Positions 16,211 through 24,501 of a stretch of DNA of 64,000 nucleotides are shown here, piece after piece. Position 1 is the stretch's first letter. The number at the start of each line of letters is the position of its first letter. The DNA is from Mycobacterium shinjukuense (GTDB lineage: Bacteria; Actinomycetota; Actinomycetes; Mycobacteriales; Mycobacteriaceae). The stretch lies in assembly GCF_010730055.1 (NCBI RefSeq), contig NZ_AP022575.1:3286001-3350000 (forward strand), given 5' to 3'. Both the position numbers and the translations under genes were made by a program. The notes under the pieces are model-generated. The model did no database searches. It was not told the DNA's origin and was given only the letters and a program-made list of their open reading frames with translations.

Positions 16211-17692
16211 CTACGACATCCGCGTGCGATGGCGCTTGTCATGGGGTGTGACGCCGTTAGGGCCGGTGATCGACTCGGCATAGCTGCCCACCGCGAAGGC
16301 GACCCCCGCGCCCATGATCGCCAACGCTTCCCGGTTGATGTTGGCCACCGTGTCGCGCACGCTCTGGTAGTTGGGGTCGAACGCGACACCGGCCTGGCCG
16401 CCCCAAAGTCGCGCCTGCACAGTGGTTTTCGTCTGCGACGCGCCGGTGGTCAGGCCTCCGACCGGCACGCCCGCGACCAGAAAGGGATGGTAGTCGGCCC
16501 GGGTGTGCAGCGGCATGTCGGCGGGGCGCTTGCCGGCCAGGTTCAGATAGCCGGCCAGCGTGCGCTCGATGCCGGCCGAACCCTCCGGCACATCCGCGGG
16601 CGCCACACCGGGGCCGGCCGGACCGGACTGGTCGCCATCATCGGTGAAGAACCCCGCGTTCGGCGATCCCAGCATGTCGAAATTCAGATACAGCGCGATG
16701 TCGTTGAGCTGATCGGTGTTCAGGCCGAAGACGTAGTCCAGCGCGCCGTGCAGGCCGTCCTCCTCGGCGCCGAAGAACACGAATCGAACCGCGTTGGTCA
16801 CCGGTGGCAACGGGCCCAGCTGCAACGCGGTTTCCAGCACCGCCGCCACCCCCGAGCCGCCGTCGTTGATGCCCGGACTGTTACCCGGACTGTCCAGATG
16901 CGCGCCGACCACCACCACCTCGTTGGGCGCGCCAGTCTTGGTCTGGGCCACCACGTTTCGCGACGTGATCGTGACATTCTCGGCGTCCAGCACCAGGCGC
17001 ACCGGGCCGGTGGCGCGTGCCAGCGCAGCGCCGCCGTTGGCGCCGACCACCGCGACCGGCACCGTCAGCCGGTGGTAGTAGCCGGGAGTAAACAACCCGG
17101 CAGGGGCGCCTTGAGTACCGGGCTCGCTGACCACGATCAGCGCCGCCGCGCCCCTGGCCAGCGCGCTGTCTTGTTTGTCGACCACCGAACAGCGGGTATC
17201 GTCGACCACCGCGATCGCGCCCGACGGCAGCACCGAGGGGTAATCACCCGGGGAGCACCCGGCCGGTCGTGCGGGTGCAGCCACCGGGCCGGTCAGACCA
17301 CCGGGTGGCGTCCGAACCAGCAGCGACGCCTGATCGACGGGGTAGCTGCGGCCGGCGATTGTCACCGCCGGCTTACCCGGCGACGCGGTGGACAACCGCT
17401 CGAACTGCGGTGTGGACACCTCGAAACCACTGCCGCGCAACGCTTTCACCAGATACTCGACGCTGGCGTCGTAGCCCGCCGTGCCCGCCGCGCGGTTTCC
17501 GTTGTTGGCGTTGGCGATCTCCTGCAGCGCGCGCAGGTGGCTCAACATCGCATCCGCGGTCACCTTCGCGGCCAGCGAACGACCCAGGTCCGGCGCGGCG
17601 GCGGGCGGTTGCGGCCGGGGCGCCGAACATCCGGCCAACAGACAGCCCAGCACCAGGGTCGCGCCCAGCCCCCGCGTCACCGACCGCCTCAT
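16211..17692 (-). CDS. Second LpqL-like lipoprotein aminopeptidase (M28 family)
   Basis: The protein has 493 residues. Signal peptide with lipobox CLLAGC (about residues 17-22). The M28 zinc-peptidase core is present: VVGAHLDSPGNSPGINDGGSG (metal His and Asp), the catalytic Glu pair in FFGAEEDGLHG and LNFDMLGSPN, and a protease-associated (PA) domain insertion before it. The ATG at 17692 overlaps the stop of the upstream lpqL by 4 nt. It resembles its neighbour along the full length, so it arose by tandem duplication. I remember only one lpqL at this place in H37Rv. Confidence 0.88.
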   Translation of the reverse strand: MRRSVTRGLGATLVLGCLLAGCSAPRPQPPAAAPDLGRSLAAKVTADAMLSHLRALQEIANANNGNRAAGTAGYDASVEYLVKALRGSGFEVSTPQFERLSTASPGKPAVTIAGRSYPVDQASLLVRTPPGGLTGPVAAPARPAGCSPGDYPSVLPSGAIAVVDDTRCSVVDKQDSALARGAAALIVVSEPGTQGAPAGLFTPGYYHRLTVPVAVVGANGGAALARATGPVRLVLDAENVTITSRNVVAQTKTGAPNEVVVVGAHLDSPGNSPGINDGGSGVAAVLETALQLGPLPPVTNAVRFVFFGAEEDGLHGALDYVFGLNTDQLNDIALYLNFDMLGSPNAGFFTDDGDQSGPAGPGVAPADVPEGSAGIERTLAGYLNLAGKRPADMPLHTRADYHPFLVAGVPVGGLTTGASQTKTTVQARLWGGQAGVAFDPNYQSVRDTVANINREALAIMGAGVAFAVGSYAESITGPNGVTPHDKRHRTRMS

Positions 17693-19191
17693 GGCTTCAC
17701 GAGCACGTGGCGTGTGCGATCGTCGATGCCCGGAACGCCGTTGCGGCCGGTGAGATCTTGCGCGTACAGGCCCACGGCGTAGGCCACACCGCCGCCGTTG
17801 ATATCCAGCGCGACCCGGTCAATATGGTCCAGGGTGTCGGTTTTTTGGTGGTAATTGGGATCGAACGGCTCGTCGGCGGTGCCGCCCCACAGCTTGGCCT
17901 GCTCCGGCGACTTCTTGACCTCCGCGCCGGAGAACAACCCACCCGACGGGATGCCCGCCAGGGCGAACCCGTCATAGTCGGAGCGGCCGTCGAACGAGGT
18001 GTCCTGGGCGGTCTTGCCGACCGACTTCAAGTAGGCCACGAACGTGCGCTCGATACCGGCCGAGCCTTCCGGAACCACCGGCTGGCCACGAGCGTCCAGT
18101 GGCAGCGACTGGTCTCCGTCGTAGGTGAAGTAGCCCGGGTTGGGCGATGCCAGCATGTCGAAGTTCAGGTACAGCGCAATGCTTTTGAGCGCTTCGATGT
18201 TCAGCGACTCGACGTAGTTGCGAGATCCGATCAGCCCGAGTTCCTCCGCACCCCAGAAGCCGAACCGTACCGCGTTGCGCACGCGTGGCGAGTTCCCCAG
18301 CCGCACCGCGGTTTCCAGAACCGCGGCCACCCCGGAGCCGTTGTCGTTGATGCCCGGCCCCTCGGGCACGCTGTCCAGGTGTGCGCCGGCCATCACCACG
18401 TTGGTGGGCGACCCCGTCTTGGTTTGCGCGATGACGTTGCGGGCCTTGAAACTCTTGGTGCTCGCGGTGAGCTTGACGGTTGCCGGTCCGCGCTGTGGGC
18501 GCAGTTGCAGTCCCACCGATTTGGTGACGCTCACCACCGGGATCTTGACGTCGGTGTTGGCTCCCAGGGTGCCCCCCATCGACTGCTCGTCGACATTGTC
18601 GACGATGATCAGCGCCACCGCACCCACCTGCGCCGCCGCGTCCTCCTTCTGCGCGAACTGGCAGTTGCCGCGATCCACCAGCACGACCGCGCCTTTCACC
18701 GGCAGGTTGTCGTAGTCCGACGCGGAGCAGCCCGGGCTGTCGTCGGCCGGCGCCAGCACTAGAGGTCCGGTCACCCCGTCGGGCGGGGTGCCCAGGCTGT
18801 ACTCCAGCGCGTGCGCTTCGGCGGTCAGGCCACCGACCGCCACCGACCCCTTCTCGGCCTGAAACACCCGGGCGGAAAATTCTGGGGTTTGGACGTCAAA
18901 ACCGCTGTTGCGCAGCGTGTTGACCACATAGTCGACGCTGGCCTCATAGCCTGGGGTGCCCACCGCCCGGGTGCCGCTGTTTGCGTCGGCGATCTCCTGC
19001 AACTTCGACAGGTGAGCCATCATCGCGTCGGTGGTCACCTTGCCGCGCAGCGTGGCCGCGAACTCGGCCGCGGCGGGGTCGCTGGCAACGGGCCGCGACC
19101 GACTCGACCACCGGACACAGCCCACCAGCAGCACGGCAACGACCGTGACCACGGCCAGCACGGCCGGCATGGACCTCGACTTGCGCAGCAT
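17689..19191 (-). CDS. lpqL: Lipoprotein aminopeptidase LpqL (M28 family)
   Basis: The start was set at the ATG at 19191 (MLRKSRSMPAVLA), giving 500 residues, the usual LpqL length; an open frame extends upstream to 19434 but carries no signal peptide start. The lipobox VLLVGC is at about residues 20-25. A PA-domain region is followed by the M28 core: MAGAHLDSVPEGPGINDNGS, WGAEELGLIGS and LYLNFDMLASPNPG. It would release N-terminal residues from peptides at the cell surface. It is coupled to the paralogue downstream through an ATGA overlap. Confidence 0.93.
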   Translation of the reverse strand: MLRKSRSMPAVLAVVTVVAVLLVGCVRWSSRSRPVASDPAAAEFAATLRGKVTTDAMMAHLSKLQEIADANSGTRAVGTPGYEASVDYVVNTLRNSGFDVQTPEFSARVFQAEKGSVAVGGLTAEAHALEYSLGTPPDGVTGPLVLAPADDSPGCSASDYDNLPVKGAVVLVDRGNCQFAQKEDAAAQVGAVALIIVDNVDEQSMGGTLGANTDVKIPVVSVTKSVGLQLRPQRGPATVKLTASTKSFKARNVIAQTKTGSPTNVVMAGAHLDSVPEGPGINDNGSGVAAVLETAVRLGNSPRVRNAVRFGFWGAEELGLIGSRNYVESLNIEALKSIALYLNFDMLASPNPGYFTYDGDQSLPLDARGQPVVPEGSAGIERTFVAYLKSVGKTAQDTSFDGRSDYDGFALAGIPSGGLFSGAEVKKSPEQAKLWGGTADEPFDPNYHQKTDTLDHIDRVALDINGGGVAYAVGLYAQDLTGRNGVPGIDDRTRHVLVKP

Positions 19192-19274
19192 CGCGCCCAG
19201 ACTAAACCGCGGCTGCGCTGCCGCGCCCACTGACCACCGGGGCCGTCCGCCGATGACCTCGGCCGCCGCGGCGA

Positions 19275-19701
19275 TCAGACGAACAACGCGGTGAACGGCG
19301 CGATCGGAATGTTGCGCACCACAAACCAGGTCACCGTCAGTGACAGTGCCACCGCGGGCGCCCCGCGGCGGTGCTGCCAACTCCCGATGCACCGGCCCAC
19401 CAGGCGCCCATAAGTCCACGCCAGGTAGGCCCACACCAACAGCGCCACCGCCGCCAGGCCCAGCGCGTTAAACCTTGGCGGCCGCCAGCAGATCGCCGTG
19501 CATCAGGCTGTGCAGCATTCGCAGGCTGCCACATCCTGGGCAGTCGATTCCCAACAGAGCCTTGGTGGGGCAGGTCGGCAGCGGGCCGTTCGGGGTTGTC
19601 GGATCCGCCACCCAGATGGCGGCGCACATCAGCGTCGCGGCCGCGGCCACCACCAGCGGCGCATTCAGACTGCGCGGCACCGACCCTGGGCGGGTCACCA
19701 T
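19275..19701 (-). pseudogene. DUF2752 membrane protein, single-base frameshift
   Basis: The first part (19701 to about 19470) encodes a membrane helix and the DUF2752 signature CPTKALLGIDCPGCGSLRML. The reading then hits TAA directly after AAGGTT. Removing one G (AAGTTTAAC) lets the frame continue as FNALGLAAVALLVWAYLAW to a stop at 19275, with total length 427 nt, which is 142 codons plus one base. The intact protein would have about 141 residues with three or four membrane helices. It forms a pair with the CD225-type gene upstream. Confidence 0.75.
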
Positions 19702-19732
19702 CGGCGCAACCCCTCGAACCCTCGAGAACCCC

Positions 19733-20062
19733 TTAAACCATCGTCGCGACCATCGCCGTGGTCGACCTGTCGACGTTCACCGCGCCCACCGCCATCAAGA
19801 TGCCGTAGATGACGTAGACGACAACGCCAATGACCGCCGACCAGGTCACGAACTTCGTGGCACTATCGGCGGACGCCCGCGCCTCGGCGTCACGGCCCCG
19901 TGCCCACAACCCGTTGACCTGGCTGGACTTGACGATCGCGACGATCCCCAGCGGAAGACAGCAGAACAACGTCACCAGAATGGATCACACCAGGTGGTTG
20001 TTCGGTGCTTGCCCGGCGAGCGACTGCTGCGGCGGATAACCGGGCGGTGGTGGTTGTGTCAT
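19733..20062 (-). pseudogene. CD225/dispanin-like membrane protein with in-frame TGA
   Basis: The ATG at 20062 opens a Pro-rich N-terminus (PPPPGYPPQQ), then NNHLV, and codon 26 is TGA (19985-19987). In the family a Trp is expected there (LVWSIL). After it the frame is fully open and typical: LVTLFCCLPLGIVAIVKSSQ, VNGLWARGD-like loop, and a second helix VTWSAVIGVVVYVIYGIL. A single G-to-A change (TGG to TGA) explains the break. Dispanin-like proteins often accompany DUF2752 genes in actinobacteria. No function can be given. Confidence 0.75.
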
Positions 20063-20364
20063 CGACTCTCCCGATGAACGTGAGCTGACGTGCAGCGGTG
20101 CCTACCCCACCCGAGCGGCGTGCGCGTCGGCACCACTCGAATCGGAAAATCCCGGTTGCGCGCATCGACCCGTCCCGCCGGGCGGCACGCACTCGCTCAG
20201 CTGTGGATGAAACAGCCTGGCATTGTCAATGTTTCACCATCACGTGTTACCCAGTAAGACCATGGCCGCGCCCCGCGGGTCGAGCAGCAGGCCCTGTTCT
20301 TCGGTGAGCTCCACAAATAGACTCCGTGGAGTCGGCGCAACCGCACGGCCGTAAGGAGTCATCG
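20063..20364. other. Intergenic region between the CD225-like and secreted-protein genes
   Basis: About 300 bp with no supportable gene. It should hold divergent promoters. A perfect palindrome GACTCCGTGGAGTC (20320-20333) lies 31 bp before the ATG at 20365 and could be an operator or a short hairpin. Confidence 0.4.
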
Positions 20365-20886
20365 ATGTCTCACCGCACCAACACACTGCGAACCGCCACG
20401 GTTGCAGCGATCATGGGTAGCTTCGCCTGGCTGGGCACCGCCACCGCGACCGCGGACCCCACCGGCACATCGGCAGATATCGACACGCTGGCCGCGTCGC
20501 TATCGAAGGGCTACGGGCTCAACAACTGCACCCCCCAGACGATCACCAACGGTGAATTAGCCGTGCTTTCTTGCGGGCACAGCCCCGACTCGGCCGGACC
20601 CGTGCAAGGCAAGTACATCCTTTTCGCCAACGCCGACGATTTGAAAGGCTCCTTCAAAGCCAGCATCAAAGACGAGACCCTGACCGCTTGTGGGGACAGC
20701 GGCCAATCGCCGACCACATGGCGTCAGGGCAGTTCCGGCGCCACCGCCGGGCAGGTGGCCTGCGGGACCTATCAGGGTGCCGCCGAGATCATCTGGACCA
20801 CCGACGCCAAGAACGTCCTGAGCTACATCCGCGCAGCCAACAACGACGTCGACGCCCTCTACCGGTGGTGGCGGACCAACGGCTGA
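20365..20886 (+). CDS. Secreted protein of unknown function
   Basis: The ATG at 20365 has AAGGAG (20353-20358) 6 nt upstream. The 173-residue product has a signal peptide (TATVAAIMGSFAWLGTATATA, cleavage near ADP at about residue 32). The mature part contains four Cys (NNCT, LSCG, TACG, VACG), likely two disulfides, and aromatic residues at the C-terminus (LYRWWRTNG). It resembles mycobacterial secreted or extracytoplasmic kinase-sensor-like domains in layout, but I do not recognise the family firmly. Confidence 0.75.
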   Translation: MSHRTNTLRTATVAAIMGSFAWLGTATATADPTGTSADIDTLAASLSKGYGLNNCTPQTITNGELAVLSCGHSPDSAGPVQGKYILFANADDLKGSFKASIKDETLTACGDSGQSPTTWRQGSSGATAGQVACGTYQGAAEIIWTTDAKNVLSYIRAANNDVDALYRWWRTNG

Positions 20887-20888
20887 CG

Positions 20889-21034
20889 CTTCCCGGCCCG
20901 CATCGTCGCCGGGCTGGGGCTCAATTGCCCAGCTCCTCAGCGGGCCGCTTCCCGGCCCGCATCGTCGCCGGGCTGGGGCTCAATTGCCCAGCTCCTCAGC
21001 GGGCCGCTTCCCGGCCCGCATCGTCGCCGGGCTG
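20889..21034. repeat. 59-bp tandem repeat, about 2.5 copies
   Basis: Units start at 20889, 20948 and 21007 with a period of exactly 59 bp. The first two are identical over their length and the third is identical for about 28 bp before diverging at GGAGGC. Each unit holds short inverted segments (CTGGG...CCCAG). The third partial unit is inside thiG, and the middle one supplies the new thiG stop at 20980. This has the size and intergenic placement of MIRU/VNTR loci. Confidence 0.9.
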
Positions 21035-21777
21035 GAGGCTTGCGCCCAAAAGCGTTTGGGGATACGCCCGGCCCGGCGCGCCAGATACCCCGCGGTGACG
21101 GCGGCGGCCATCGCAGCCGCCATCACCGGCGGGTCGGCGGCCCTCGTCACCGCGCTGGCCAACAGCACGGCATCACAGCCCAACTCCATCGCCAGCGCAG
21201 CGTCGCTGGCGGTGCCGATGCCCGCGTCCAACACCACCGGCACGCCGGCACGAGCGACGATCATCTCGATGTTGTGCGGGTTGCTGATCCCCAGGCCCGT
21301 GCCGATCGGTGAGCCCAGCGGCATCACCGCGGCGCACCCGGCGTCCTCCAGCCGGCGGGCCAGCGCCGGGTCGTCGTTGGTGTACGGCAGCACGACGAAC
21401 CCATCGTCCACCAATTGCTCTGCCGCCCTGACCAATTCGACCGCATCGGGTAGCAGCGTGCGTTCGTCGGCGATCACCTCCAGCTTGACCCAGTCGGTGT
21501 TCAGCGCCTCCCGAGCCAGTTGCGCGGTCAGCACTGCCTCGGCCGCGCTGCGGCAACCGGCGGTATTGGGCAGCGGTGTGATGCCCAGCCGGTTGAGCAG
21601 ATCCAGTAGTCCGGTTCCGCCGTCGGCGTCGACCCGGCGAATCGCCACCGTGGTCAGCTCGGTACCCGAAGCGATCAACGCCTCCTCCAGCACCCTCAGG
21701 TTGCTCGCTCCGCCGGTGCCCATGATCAGCCGCGAGCTGAAGCTGCGGTCGGCGATGGTCAGCTTCGACTCAACCAC
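20980..21777 (-). CDS. thiG: Thiazole synthase ThiG
   Basis: ThiG forms the thiazole phosphate of thiamine from deoxyxylulose phosphate, dehydroglycine and ThiS thiocarboxylate. The catalytic Lys lies in TDWVKLEVIAD (about residue 99). The phosphate-binding DAGIGTASDAALAMELGCDA is present. The GTG at 21777 overlaps thiS by 8 nt. The length is 265 residues. The family usually ends shortly after FWAQASSPA; here about 14 more residues (TMRAGKRPAEELGN) are encoded by the 59-bp repeat. Confidence 0.97.
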   Translation of the reverse strand: MVESKLTIADRSFSSRLIMGTGGASNLRVLEEALIASGTELTTVAIRRVDADGGTGLLDLLNRLGITPLPNTAGCRSAAEAVLTAQLAREALNTDWVKLEVIADERTLLPDAVELVRAAEQLVDDGFVVLPYTNDDPALARRLEDAGCAAVMPLGSPIGTGLGISNPHNIEMIVARAGVPVVLDAGIGTASDAALAMELGCDAVLLASAVTRAADPPVMAAAMAAAVTAGYLARRAGRIPKRFWAQASSPATMRAGKRPAEELGN

Positions 21778-21967
21778 CCTGCACCGCCGTCACCACCTCG
21801 AGTCGGGCACCTTCGGAAAGCCTTGTCGCCCAGCCAGATCGTGGCAGCACCGAGTCGTCCAGTGCCACCGCAATGCCCCGGTCCGGGAAACCCAGCGACG
21901 CCAGCAGCCCGGCCACGGTGGTCTGTTCGTCGACCTGGACCCGTTGCTCGTTGACCACCACGATCAT
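21770..21967 (-). CDS. thiS: Sulfur carrier protein ThiS
   Basis: The protein has 65 residues with a ubiquitin-like beta-grasp fold and ends in the required Gly-Gly (VVTAVQGG), which is adenylated and thiocarboxylated to carry sulfur for ThiG. The ATG at 21967 overlaps the thiO stop by 4 nt and the stop overlaps the thiG start. thiO-thiS-thiG is therefore a tightly coupled operon. Confidence 0.95.
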   Translation of the reverse strand: MIVVVNEQRVQVDEQTTVAGLLASLGFPDRGIAVALDDSVLPRSGWATRLSEGARLEVVTAVQGG

Positions 21968-22971
21968 CGGTGCGCTCCGACCGGAACAAGTTCGGACACA
22001 ATCTGTTCGGCGGTCCACGGCGCCAACAGGAAACCCGATCGGCCGTGCCCGGCGGCCACCAGGGTCCGAGCGTCCAGACGCCGCACGATGGGCAGGTTGT
22101 CGGGCGTCATCGGGCGCAGCCCGGCGGCGCACTCAGCCAGCTCGTACTCGCCCAACGCAGGCAGCACCGCGCACGCGTCGTCGAGCAGGTCGCGCACCCC
22201 GGAGACGACCGGGGCGATGTCGCGGCCGTGTTCGTACTGGGTGGCACCCACTACCACACCGTCGGGTCGGGGCACCAGATAAACCTGTCGCCCGTGCACC
22301 CGGGCACGAATTACCCGCTGCGGCAACGGCAGACACCCTTTGCGCCAGCGCAGCCGCAGCACCTCGCCCTTCACCGGGCGCACCGGCAGGCCGGGCCACA
22401 GGGCGGGGGCGTCAACGCCGTTGGCGATCACCACCGCGTCGCCGTGCGCGTCGGACAGGTCGGTCACCGGCGCCGCCCATCGGACCCCAAGCCGTTCGCA
22501 CTCCCGGCTGAGCGCGTCCAACACGGCGCGGTTGTCCACCGCCAGTTCGGTCGGCGCCCGGAAGCCGTGCCGGATACCTTGTGCCAGCAGGGGTTCGACG
22601 TCTCGAGCGGCCGACTCCCAGATCACCGGGTGGCCCTGCGCGGACAACCAGTCCGCGACGGTACGCAGGTCCGCGACATCGGCCCGGTCGACGGCCACCA
22701 CCAGCGACTCGCGCGCGGTGATCACCCGCGGACCCAGCCCGTCGGTAAAGCCGCCCTCGCGCCACAGCCGCAGGGATTCCACGCCCAGCCGCAACAGCCG
22801 TTCCTCACCGGGCCAGCCCTCGCTGTGCGGGGTCAGCATGCCGGCGGCAACCCAGGACGCGCCCCGCTCGCCGCTGCGGTGCACCCGCACCGACCAGCCG
22901 GCTTGCGCCGCCCGGCGGGCCACCGACAACCCGATGACGCCGCCGCCGATGACGGCCAGCGTGTTGGGCAT
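21964..22971 (-). CDS. thiO: Glycine oxidase ThiO
   Basis: The 335-residue FAD-dependent oxidase makes iminoacetate (dehydroglycine) from glycine for the thiazole ring. N-terminal dinucleotide fold LAVIGGGVIGLSVARRAAQ. The C-terminal GLRPMTPDNLPIVRR and GHGRSGFLLAP blocks are typical of the DAO family. The ATG at 22971 follows the TPP riboswitch, whose last element GAAGGGAG lies just upstream. It is the first gene of the thiOSG operon and diverges from thiE. Confidence 0.95.
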   Translation of the reverse strand: MPNTLAVIGGGVIGLSVARRAAQAGWSVRVHRSGERGASWVAAGMLTPHSEGWPGEERLLRLGVESLRLWREGGFTDGLGPRVITARESLVVAVDRADVADLRTVADWLSAQGHPVIWESAARDVEPLLAQGIRHGFRAPTELAVDNRAVLDALSRECERLGVRWAAPVTDLSDAHGDAVVIANGVDAPALWPGLPVRPVKGEVLRLRWRKGCLPLPQRVIRARVHGRQVYLVPRPDGVVVGATQYEHGRDIAPVVSGVRDLLDDACAVLPALGEYELAECAAGLRPMTPDNLPIVRRLDARTLVAAGHGRSGFLLAPWTAEQIVSELVPVGAHR

Positions 22972-22976
22972 CCCTT

Positions 22977-23063
22977 GCTCCCTTCGCCGGCATGATCCGG
23001 ATCAGGTTCAACGGTAAGGGCAGGCGCGCCCACTCTCAGCCCCCGTTCCCGGGACTCCCGTGT
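22977..23063 (-). promoter_or_regulatory. TPP riboswitch upstream of thiOSG
   Basis: Read on the minus strand: ACGGGAGTCCCGGGAACGGG, GGGCTGAGAGTGGG, CCGTTGAACCTGATCCGGAT and CATGCCGGCGAAGGGAG. All thi-box landmarks are in order, ending 6 nt before the thiO ATG. It represses thiOSG when thiamine diphosphate is abundant. The divergent thiE is not behind it. Confidence 0.95.
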
Positions 23064-23100
23064 GTCTTCAGCGTCCACGCTAGCGCGCTAACGTCGCGGT

Positions 23101-23772
23101 GTGCACGGTTCTGTTTCCCGGCTGGCAGCGGCCAGGCTGTATCTGTGCACCGACGCCCGCCGGGAACGCGGTGATCTGGCCGAGTTCGCCGACGCCGCCC
23201 TGGCCGGCGGGGTCGACATCATCCAACTGCGGGACAAGGGCTCGCCCGGTGAGCAGCGCTTCGGCCCGCTGGAGGCCCGCGACGAGCTGGCCGCCTGCGA
23301 GATCCTCGCCGACGCGACGCGCCGGCACGGCGCGCTGTTCGCGGTCAACGACCGCGCCGACATCGCCCGCGCGGCCGGCGCCGACGTGCTGCACCTGGGT
23401 CAGCGTGACCTGCCGTGGCGGGTGGCACGCGAGATCGTCGGGCCGGGCGTGCTGATCGGCCAGTCCACCCACGACCGCGCCCAGGTGGCGGCGGCCGTGA
23501 CGGGTGACTGCGACTACTTCTGCGTCGGACCCTGTTGGCCCACCCCGACCAAGCCGGGCCGCCCGGCGCCGGGGCTGGACTTGGTCGCCACGGCCGCCGG
23601 CCTCGCCGGCGACAAACCGTGGTTTGCCATCGGCGGTATCGACGCGCAGCGGCTGCCGCAGGTGCTGCAGGCCGGCGCCCGCCGAATCGTGGTGGTGCGC
23701 GCGATCACGGCGGCCGGCGACCCGCGGGCGGCCGCCCAGCGGCTCAGGACGGCGCTTGCAGCAGCGTGCTGA
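23101..23772 (+). CDS. thiE: Thiamine-phosphate synthase ThiE
   Basis: The protein has 223 residues in a TIM barrel that joins HMP-PP and thiazole phosphate into thiamine phosphate. Motifs: QLRDKGSPGEQ, VNDRADIARAAGADVLHLGQ, VGPCWPTPTKPG and FAIGGIDAQRL. The GTG at 23101 has no Shine-Dalgarno. A TAACGT -10 box at 23089-23094 lies 6 nt before it, which fits a leaderless transcript starting at the GTG. The 3' end overlaps the convergent mutT3 by 29 bp. Confidence 0.96.
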   Translation: MHGSVSRLAAARLYLCTDARRERGDLAEFADAALAGGVDIIQLRDKGSPGEQRFGPLEARDELAACEILADATRRHGALFAVNDRADIARAAGADVLHLGQRDLPWRVAREIVGPGVLIGQSTHDRAQVAAAVTGDCDYFCVGPCWPTPTKPGRPAPGLDLVATAAGLAGDKPWFAIGGIDAQRLPQVLQAGARRIVVVRAITAAGDPRAAAQRLRTALAAAC

Positions 23773-24376
23773 TCCGGTGGCTCAACCGCGACGGCCGCTG
23801 ATCCGCGTCGCCCGGCATGCACCAGACGAACACTCCCGCCTCGATCTCCACGGTCCGCGGCAGGCCCCGACGCCGTTCGTCGGCGTGGCTCAGCGGCACC
23901 GTCGCCGGCGCCGTGCGCAGCCGTCGCCAGCTGGCGGCGAACCCCGGATGCAGCGGCAACTCGGCGACCTCGACCTCGGCGACCCAGCGCAGCTCGGTGC
24001 TTTCCCGGTTGGGCACGGTGTCCAGCAACTCACCGGCGTCGGCGACCACCGTGGTATAGGTCCACTGCCGACCGCCGCGCCCGGAAACCTCGGCGGTGAC
24101 CACCGAGGCGCGCACCGTAAAACGCTCGGCGGCCAGACCGGCCTCCTCGCACGCTTCGCGCACCGCCGTCTGCTCTGGGGTCTCGTGGCTGTCGCGGGCG
24201 CCCCCGGGCAAACCCCAGGTGCCGCCCTGATGGCTCCAGGCCGCCCGGTGCTGCAGTAACACCGCGGGCGTGCCGTCCTGCCGCGGGGCCCGAAGCAGCA
24301 GTCCGGCGGCACCGTATTTGCCCCAATAGTGCACGCCGCCCTCGGAGACCACCCATCCGTCGCCGTCGCCCCGCAC
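23744..24376 (-). CDS. mutT3: Nudix hydrolase MutT3
   Basis: The protein has 210 residues. It has a complete Nudix box: GGARDSHETPEQTAVREACE followed by EAGL, fitting GX5EX7REUXEEXGU. The family hydrolyses nucleoside diphosphates linked to another moiety, including oxidised dGTP. The position beside thiE matches Rv0413 as I remember it. The GTG at 24376 is preceded by TATCCT on the minus strand (24383-24388) with a 6-nt gap, another leaderless-looking start. Confidence 0.92.
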   Translation of the reverse strand: MRGDGDGWVVSEGGVHYWGKYGAAGLLLRAPRQDGTPAVLLQHRAAWSHQGGTWGLPGGARDSHETPEQTAVREACEEAGLAAERFTVRASVVTAEVSGRGGRQWTYTTVVADAGELLDTVPNRESTELRWVAEVEVAELPLHPGFAASWRRLRTAPATVPLSHADERRRGLPRTVEIEAGVFVWCMPGDADQRPSRLSHRISTLLQAPS

Positions 24377-24501
24377 GAATTCAGGATATGCAGGCCCAGC
24401 CCAAGGTTATCTGCCAAGCCTCCCCCCATCGATCGGGACATGCTCTTAGAATTCGCTTATAGAGGTTGGCAAGTTGGCCGAAAGATGAGGACGGCGCAAA
24501 C

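Noticed and set aside
20889..21034. Possible CRISPR array
   Set aside because: The repeats are contiguous with no variable spacers; it is a tandem repeat.
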